From NCBI RefSeq assembly GCF_037975245.1, contig NC_092562.1:168501-232500 (forward strand): a DNA stretch of 64,000 nucleotides, given 5' to 3'. Source of the DNA: Apostichopus japonicus. Lineage: Eukaryota; Echinodermata; Holothuroidea; Aspidochirotida; Stichopodidae. Made by a program: the position numbers and the translations under genes. Position 1 is the first letter of the stretch; each line of letters begins with the position of its first letter. Positions 57,762 through 64,000 of the stretch are shown piece by piece. The notes under the pieces were generated by a model, which worked only from the letters and a program-made list of their open reading frames with translations, was not told the DNA's origin and did not search any database.

Positions 57762-59234
57762 GGCCCTTATGTTGTTGTATTAAAATGACATGTACGCAAA
57801 TTACATTATATGTTTTTAGTTTAGAGCTTTTGGCGTCTCATAGCTTCCAGCTCGAACATCTAATATTGGGAATATGCCTTTATAATACCAAAGCCCCCCA
57901 GAAAAGGTAATTGATTGTGATACATTATTCTCAGTGATAACGTCACGTTTGGCTATATTTATATACTGTACTGTAGCAGTATATGTAGGGCCTACTACTG
58001 TACTTTATCCGACTCACGTGAAGTGCTTCTGACGCACGTCACGCAAAACTAAGAAAAAGATTAAACTTTGCAAAATGAATGAGCGAAGACAAAAACCCAG
58101 ACGGCAGTTGTTGCATGAATAATTCATCAGACTAAAAAATGAAGTATTAATTATCATATTTGACTTTTCTCTGTCTGTATATCTGTACCGTGATATTAAA
58201 AGCCGAGATATCCTTTTCCACAATATGAATTATAATTATAAAGTTGATGTGTTTTTTTAAAAACTGATAGGCTGATATAAGATAACAAACCTTCTAGAAT
58301 TTAGTTCTATTTATATATCACACAAGTATTTGTTAGTCAAACTAATAAGACTATTTTGATCGTTACGGGCGAGAAATATTACCGAACGAATTGAAGTATA
58401 TAGGAGTAAATGCACTATATACACTGAGCCTCTTGCATCTCTGCCTCCTCTCCGTTTTGAAAGAAATTTCTTTCAGCTCTGAAAATGAAAAATGAAAATG
58501 TGAGTGTCAGAGAAATATACATATATGGATATTGTCACGGGCAGAAGATAAAATTTCATTGAAATGTCAATTATGGCCAATTTCGACTGCAAGAAATCGA
58601 AGCTAAGAAAACAGTTAGAGGCAAAAAGAAAACGCGCTTCAAATCTTACTGTCTTCATATATAGTTGAATGTCTTTTCAAATATTGTTTATCTTTATTTT
58701 TTTTGCTAGAAAAATGAGATGATAAGGAAACCACTGGGACAGGTGGGGAGTATGTTTTCCTTTTGTTTTTATCATCCTTGATTCCAAATTCTCATAAAAG
58801 TATCAACGGGCCTTCAAATTTCCTGCAAGTGTGCCTTCTCATCATGCTTTTATTAAAACCCTGAAGTCACTTCAAAAAATCGTCCACATATACAAAAAGT
58901 TTGAATTATGGTGAGCAGCGAAGGTGCGAGCTATGTTTGGAATATTGCCTAAATAATTGTAACTTATTTTCGTCGATATCCGCACACGGTTGATCGGAAA
59001 CGACTCTTTCGAACGCAAAAAAGAGACCAAAAAAAGGATGACAATTTGTTTATTTGTTTCGGTAACTATGACAGCATAAAGCTGTGGTCTGGGTGATTAA
59101 ATTCCCGATAACTTCACAATCAAATTACATTCAGTTATTATTTCGAGTTTAAGAACAGTAACAGACAACTTGCGGCTTCTTCAATGTCTGGCAAGAGACG
59201 CGTGACAACTGTATGTGCTTGCCTATACATATAG
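57759..59234. other. Intergenic sequence, no gene seen
   Basis: AT-rich with no repeat unit or motif-bearing frame. Confidence 0.45.
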
Positions 59235-59353
59235 TACACGTATATATATATATATATATAGTTATATATAGTTTTATATAAAGTTATATATATATATGTA
59301 GTCATATAAATTTATTTCTATGTATAGTTATATATATAAATTTACATATATAG

Positions 59354-59407
<54 letters not shown>

Positions 59408-59445
59408 TATAGTTATATTGATATAGTTATATGTATATATATTTG
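59235..59445. repeat. (TA)n tract with TATAGTTATA words
   Basis: TA repeats interrupted by several TATAGTTATA words and one pure TA run of about 50 bases (59355-59403). Confidence 0.95.
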
Positions 59446-60759
59446 TTGTGTGCGTGCGTAACGCAAAACAATGATAGAGCAACCGAATGTTACTTTATGT
59501 AGGTTTGAAAGGTTGAGGGTTATCGTAATTTCTAATAATAGTTTACCGAAAACAAAGTCGGGGCACTAACAAGCAAAATATTATTGATACACTCTCCGAA
59601 CCCTTCCTCCATTACATAAGATATTTAACCACGTGAGCATGACGAGCGAATTGCTTCTTCAGATGTCACGTGACGTCAATTTGCTGAAACTCTCTATAAA
59701 CTAAGACCATTTTTAATACTTCACATATGATAAATTCTTCAAGACCTACTAGAAAATAAATAGAAATGAAAAAAAATAATATTATTAAAATCAGACCATC
59801 AAAATACTCTTTTATAGTATACTTTTCGAAATGTTCTGAAATTTCATTCTCTCTTTATTTTACTCAGATTTGACGTACCAAAAAAACAACAAAAATGGAA
59901 GCCGATTTTAGGCTTATGAGACCTAAATGTTATATAAAGCCTGTTACGTCAGATTATTAAATGACATATTTCTTTCAACGGTTCAGGTTTCAGGATTCAA
60001 TTATCAAATTCAACTTCCTTAAACTTATATACAAATGAAAAATGATGTTATGTGTAATTGTGTTGCGTCATCAGCAAACTATATATTACGGACAGAATGC
60101 TGAATTATTATTGTATATTACAATATTCTATATGGAGCGTTTGATATAATGTTTATCAAATCAAGCTGTTACTTTTTCGTTGATGAGAATACGTCAGTTG
60201 TCAGCTATAGTTGAATTGTCATTTTATCGGAAATATCGTTGACAGAAAATTAATAAAATTAATATCTTTGCGTAATGCTTGAAAGGATCAGACGGGATGT
60301 TTAGGAAATAAAAACGTTGAGTAAACGACTTTGCAAGGCAGCAAAGACATTTTGATGATCAACAACAAAGAAACCTCATTTCCAATTGGTAAATATGTTC
60401 ATGTGCCTCCATGCGCATGACTGAAGAATCAAAAGTAGATGCACACTGAAGCATTTGCTTTATGTTTTCCTCACAATTTACATCAAAAATTGTCGACTTC
60501 ATTGTTATTTTCATATTCCCGTGTAGGTAGAGCTTGGACCTTTTCTCATCCCAAGATCAAAAGAATGAAGTGAAAAGCAAAAAAAGAAAAAAAGAAAAGG
60601 GACTGTCAGTATGCAACTCTGACGTCACACCTGTTTACTTATGGTACACACACATGTGACAAATTCTTACATCAGTTATAACCAAATTTAGCACCTGTTG
60701 TATCCCTTTAAACTTGAATTACCAGTAGCCTACTGCACTTTTGTTGACCCGAGTTCGTA
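59446..60759. other. Intergenic sequence, no gene seen
   Basis: AT-rich with no motif-bearing frame or repeat unit. Confidence 0.45.
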
Positions 60760-60774
60760 ATTAAATTGGGGTCT

Positions 60775-61235
60775 GCCCGATATTCATAAGGTCCGCTATT
60801 CATAAGGGTCATTGTTCATAAGGTTCGTTGTTCATAACGTGCATTTTTTTCGATAAAAAGGTTCGCTATTCATAATGGAAATAAAGGTTCGTTATTCATA
60901 ATAAAAAGGGATCATAATTCATAAGGTCCGGTATTCATAATGGAAACAAAGATTCGATATTCATAATGGGCAAAACGTTTCGATATCCATAATAGACAAA
61001 AAGGTTCGTTATTCATAATGGGACAAAGGGTTCGTTATTCATAAAAGAACAAAGGGTTCGTAATCCATAATAGACAAAAAGGTTCATTATTCATACTTGG
61101 AAGAAAGGTCCGTTATTCATAATGGAAAAAAAGGTTCGTTATTCATAATAGGAGAAAGGGTCCGATATTCATAATCGATCAAAGGGTTCGTAATCCATAA
61201 TGTGGAAAAGGTTTGTTATTCATAATAGGAGAGAA
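60775..61235. repeat. TTCGTTATTCATAATGG imperfect repeats, about 16 units
   Basis: The word GTTCGTTATTCATAATGG and variants (GTCCGATATTCATAA, GTTCGTAATCCATAATAG) recur every 25-30 bases, separated by A/G-rich spacers (GACAAAGG, GAAAAAAAG). Unit length drifts, unlike the strict minisatellites elsewhere. Confidence 0.85.
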
Positions 61236-61294
61236 GTGCGTCATACAAGTGCAACAGCCGCCCTCCTGTTTGGCGGACGCCTATAGTGTTCAAC

Positions 61295-61587
61295 CAGTGG
61301 CCTCAACAGACTTTTTATTCGGGGGGGGGGCACAACAGTCCTTTGGGGGGGCACAATTTTGCAGAGAATATGAGCCACACACTATCAAGATCATGCTTCA
61401 CCCTACCCCCTGCAGCAAAACCTACATTTTCGACATATTCCTTTGAGCCAGTCCTCTCTCCTTCCTGTATTTTTATTTCATTTTTTTTTATTTCTTTTTT
61501 GAAAAGCCCAAATCTCATTTGGGGGGGGGGGCACAAGGTTTTCCAGGAGGCACACGCCTCCCTGACCCCCTCTTGGCGACGCCACTG
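61295..61587. mobile_element. GC-rich MITE with CAGTGGC ends
   Basis: The left end is CAGTGGCCTCAAC and the right end GGCGACGCCACTG. TTCAAC occurs just outside both ends (61289-61294 and 61589-61594), a possible target duplication with one base of slack. G runs precede CACAA three times inside. There is no coding capacity beyond short chance frames. Confidence 0.6.
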
Positions 61588-61589
61588 TT

Positions 61590-61970
61590 TCAACTCCTGA
61601 ACGCTATAGTGCTCAACTTCTGAACGTTGGTGTATTATTTCCGAACGTCTAATGTTCAATTTCTGAGAATAAAACACTGGATGTTCGGAAATAGAACATT
61701 AGGCGTTCAGAATTTGAACACTAGGTGATCAGAAATTGAACACTATAGGCGTCCGAAGTTGAAGGCGTTGAAATACGGTAAGGTGTTCAAATAAGCGTCC
61801 AGGCGTTCCTAAATGAAGCAATAACTTAGTTTTCGAATAAGCGTCCGGGCATTCAAAAAATGGAGAAAAGTGTTCAGAATCTTAACACTAGCGTTCAAAA
61901 TATGATTCGAACACCAAGACGCGTACCTATTACATTTTGGCGTTCAGATGTTGAACGCCTGAACTTGCAG
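61590..61970. repeat. GTTCAGAA/TTCTGAAC words in both orientations
   Basis: CTGAACGCTATAGTG, TTCTGAACG, GTTCGGAAATAG, GTTCAGAATTTGAACACTAG and similar words alternate in direct and inverted form every 20-30 bases. The MITE at 61295-61587 inserted at the left edge, because GTGTTCAAC precedes it. Confidence 0.7.
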
Positions 61971-62213
61971 TTAATAGGCCCGCACTATTAGGTGCATGAA
62001 AATATGGGGTCCGAAGTGTTAGCTTAGTCCGTGGCATATATTCCATGCCTATATGTACTAAGTGAAAAGTTGGTTATGTTATCGTCTTAATAGTTATCAC
62101 CGCAACAAACAGCAGAATTACACCTAGACTGTAAATGGGCGTATAGGTGGTCTGAGCATGGGGAGGGTCAAATTGTTGATAAAGTGGAACTAAATTTCAA
62201 TAAGCGAACATAA

Positions 62214-62265
62214 TAATAATAATAATGTTATTATTGTTATTATTAATAATAATAATAATAAAAAA
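62214..62265. repeat. (AAT)n palindromic microsatellite
   Basis: AATAATAATAATAATGTT is followed by its complement and then AAT repeats again. It lies beyond the 3' end of the minus-strand LINE fragment. A second (AAT)n is at 63114-63135, at its other edge. Confidence 0.9.
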
Positions 62266-62379
62266 TTTTCTCCATTTATTCAGCATATTTTCTTTTAAAA
62301 CAATATAGCATATACATATTGTTATAATTATAATCACCTTTTACAATTCTTGCATAGAACATGTTTTTATGAAGTTTCA

Positions 62380-63110
62380 AGAACGGAACAGCTCTGTGCA
62401 TTCAGAAAATGCATGTTATAATTGAATATAACTTACTTTATCTTTCTTACACTTACTTGATTTTGAATGGATATAACGTTCAACATCAATTGCAAACTTA
62501 AATTTATAGAAAAAATCGCAAATATTTGGTAAGTTCTTATTTTGCTTACAATCATAAATATAATACTTCATGTGTATTATTAGAAAATTATATGGGTGAC
62601 TATATCCATTTCCGTACCCGAAAAAAATATTTCGTTTTGAAAAGAACTGTTGCTTTAAAAACCGATTCTCTACGTCTAATATGAAAGACCCAGTAAAATT
62701 ACAGTCCCAAAAATAGATGCTTTATATTCTTAGTTTCTCTGTTGCAGAAGGAACAAACCTCTGTATCATTTATACCCATCAACGCTAAAAGTTTATTTGT
62801 TGCAATAATACGGTGTAAAAATTTAAACTGAAAGTATTGGAGCTTTGCATCTAATACAGAGTAGTATGGCATCTTAAAAAACCTGTCCCAGTCTTTTGGT
62901 CAGATCTTTAAAACTCCACTTCTCTCTTGAAGTCGGAACTTTTGATAAACGATGTAAATACATTTTATAGATATGCTGAGAGATAGAGCTAGCCCGAATG
63001 GCATTACAATACATGATAGTATTGTTGTTCATAACATCAGTACTATGACAACCTGACCTTTTCCACCACTGGGGAATTGCACTTATTAAACTCCAATACA
63101 GAGTAAAAGG
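62380..63110 (-). pseudogene. LINE ORF2 3' fragment with zinc-binding region
   Basis: On the minus strand the frame gives PFTLYWSLISAIPQWWK (from about 63108), continues to REKWSFKDLTKRLGQVF, shifts, then reads KLQYFQFKFLHRIIATNKLL, GINDTEVCSFCNRET and IKHLF. The F-FKFLHRI--T--L and CSFC--ET--HLFW layout is the region after the reverse transcriptase in many non-LTR retrotransposons (zf-RVT type). A frameshift breaks it just after HLF, and AT-rich sequence follows to (AAT)n. The copy is 5'-truncated and dead. Confidence 0.8.
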
Positions 63111-64000
63111 TATAAATAATAATAATAATAATAAAATTATTTTTTAATTTTGTTTTTATATTTGCAAAATAAGAGTAGATTTATTAGGATTGTGTGAATA
63201 AATCTATCATTTGCTGAATCCTAACTGTTGTACTATTTATAACAAATCCATATTAGGTTAAGCACTTTCTGACATGTAACTTAAAACGTCCTCGAAAAAG
63301 AATATTAAAGCAGCTGTCTATTGAATATAATCCTTTACACACACCAGTACCTCCATGCACACACCCACACGTGCACACACATTACGGTCAGTACACTAGC
63401 ATAAACCAATCCACACCATCCTCTACCCTCACCCTATACCACTAACCTCACCAACACTCCCCAAAACTTTCTACAGTTGTCTACTATTTTTGTCCCTGTT
63501 TTTTGTTTGTTGGGGGGTGGGGGGTCATGGTAATGCCCCTTTAAGGTAGGATTTGGATAAATGACAAACTCACCTGGGAAGGTCTTAACAGAGAATTCAC
63601 GTGTCCTAGTTTCTAAACGAATTACGAGAAAAGCTAAGACTTAATGGATCTCGGATTACAACGAAAACAGCGAATACTTATGTCAAAGACCATTATGCTT
63701 TGAGATTGATGAAGATGATAATTCAGTAAAACTGCTCTCTTGTCTCCCAGTGGATATTGAAGATGATCTTGATTTTGTAAAACTTTTAACTTTCTAGATT
63801 TGGCTAAAATCCATTACAGACTCTCTCTCTTTATGTACTCATGAATCCCGTAACATAATCCAGCAGTTCCTTTCTCCGCGTACCGACCCAAGCACCAGGC
63901 TTCCACCCCTCAGATACCAACATCATGCAGCCTTAACGTGTCATCATTGCCTTAAACATAAACAATACACACCTTTGATATATGATCAACAATGCAGTAA
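63111..64000. other. Right end of the window, no gene I can support
   Basis: An (AAT)n tract at 63114-63135, CACACACACCC-type sequence near 63341-63380 and a G run near 63511-63522. A weak open reading near 63640-63800 shows no motif. Confidence 0.4.

Overview
The window is nuclear DNA of an animal, most likely an AT-rich marine invertebrate. Coding sequence comes in short exons with GT/AG borders. The spaces between exons hold (TA)n tracts, long G or C runs, minisatellites, two tRNA-derived SINE families, nonautonomous DNA transposons, LINE fragments and a decayed Copia element. I cannot name the species; an echinoderm or other invertebrate deuterostome is only a guess. There is no bacterial operon, CRISPR array or phage structure.

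One host gene is firmly supported: an alpha-carbonic anhydrase on the plus strand. Four exons (1692-1849, 11178-11334, 18264-18424, 27441-27563) join with matching phases and end at a TAA. The N-terminal exons must lie left of the window. The protein keeps the three zinc histidines, the Glu106/Thr199 pair and the C-terminal NWRPTQPLNGR block, but has Asp at the Gln92 position and Met at the cis-Pro202 position. Its three introns (about 9.3, 6.9 and 9.0 kb) hold two large minisatellites: about 70 copies of a 32-bp unit (6630-8855) and about 60 copies of a 79-80-bp unit (19325-24105). Both have higher-order periodicity.

The rest (27.6-64 kb) is a repeat landscape with good stratigraphy. A Copia LTR retrotransposon (34254-38049) has short LTRs and a copia-style primer-binding site complementary to the middle of initiator tRNA-Met. 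It has lost reverse transcriptase and RNase H. It is interrupted by a foldback element with a 9-bp target duplication (35226-35872), which holds a further GC-rich insertion, and by a SINE (about 36999-37236). Just downstream come seven almost identical 90-bp repeats and two related minisatellites, separated by an 886-bp DNA transposon (family X) and a LINE fragment. A second X copy (51966-53583) is split by a hAT-like element (family Y) with a perfect 8-bp target duplication. Another Y copy sits in the second carbonic anhydrase intron (14090-14747). X and Y have different ends and different target duplications but share an internal module.

The most interesting observations are the higher-order repeats inside introns, the module shared by X and Y, the reverse-transcriptase-less Copia with a half-tRNA primer site, SINE copies cut at the same base and joined to (TA)n, a hammerhead-ribozyme-like core at 50596-50635, and two large near-perfect palindromes. 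No new gene system can be claimed from this sequence.
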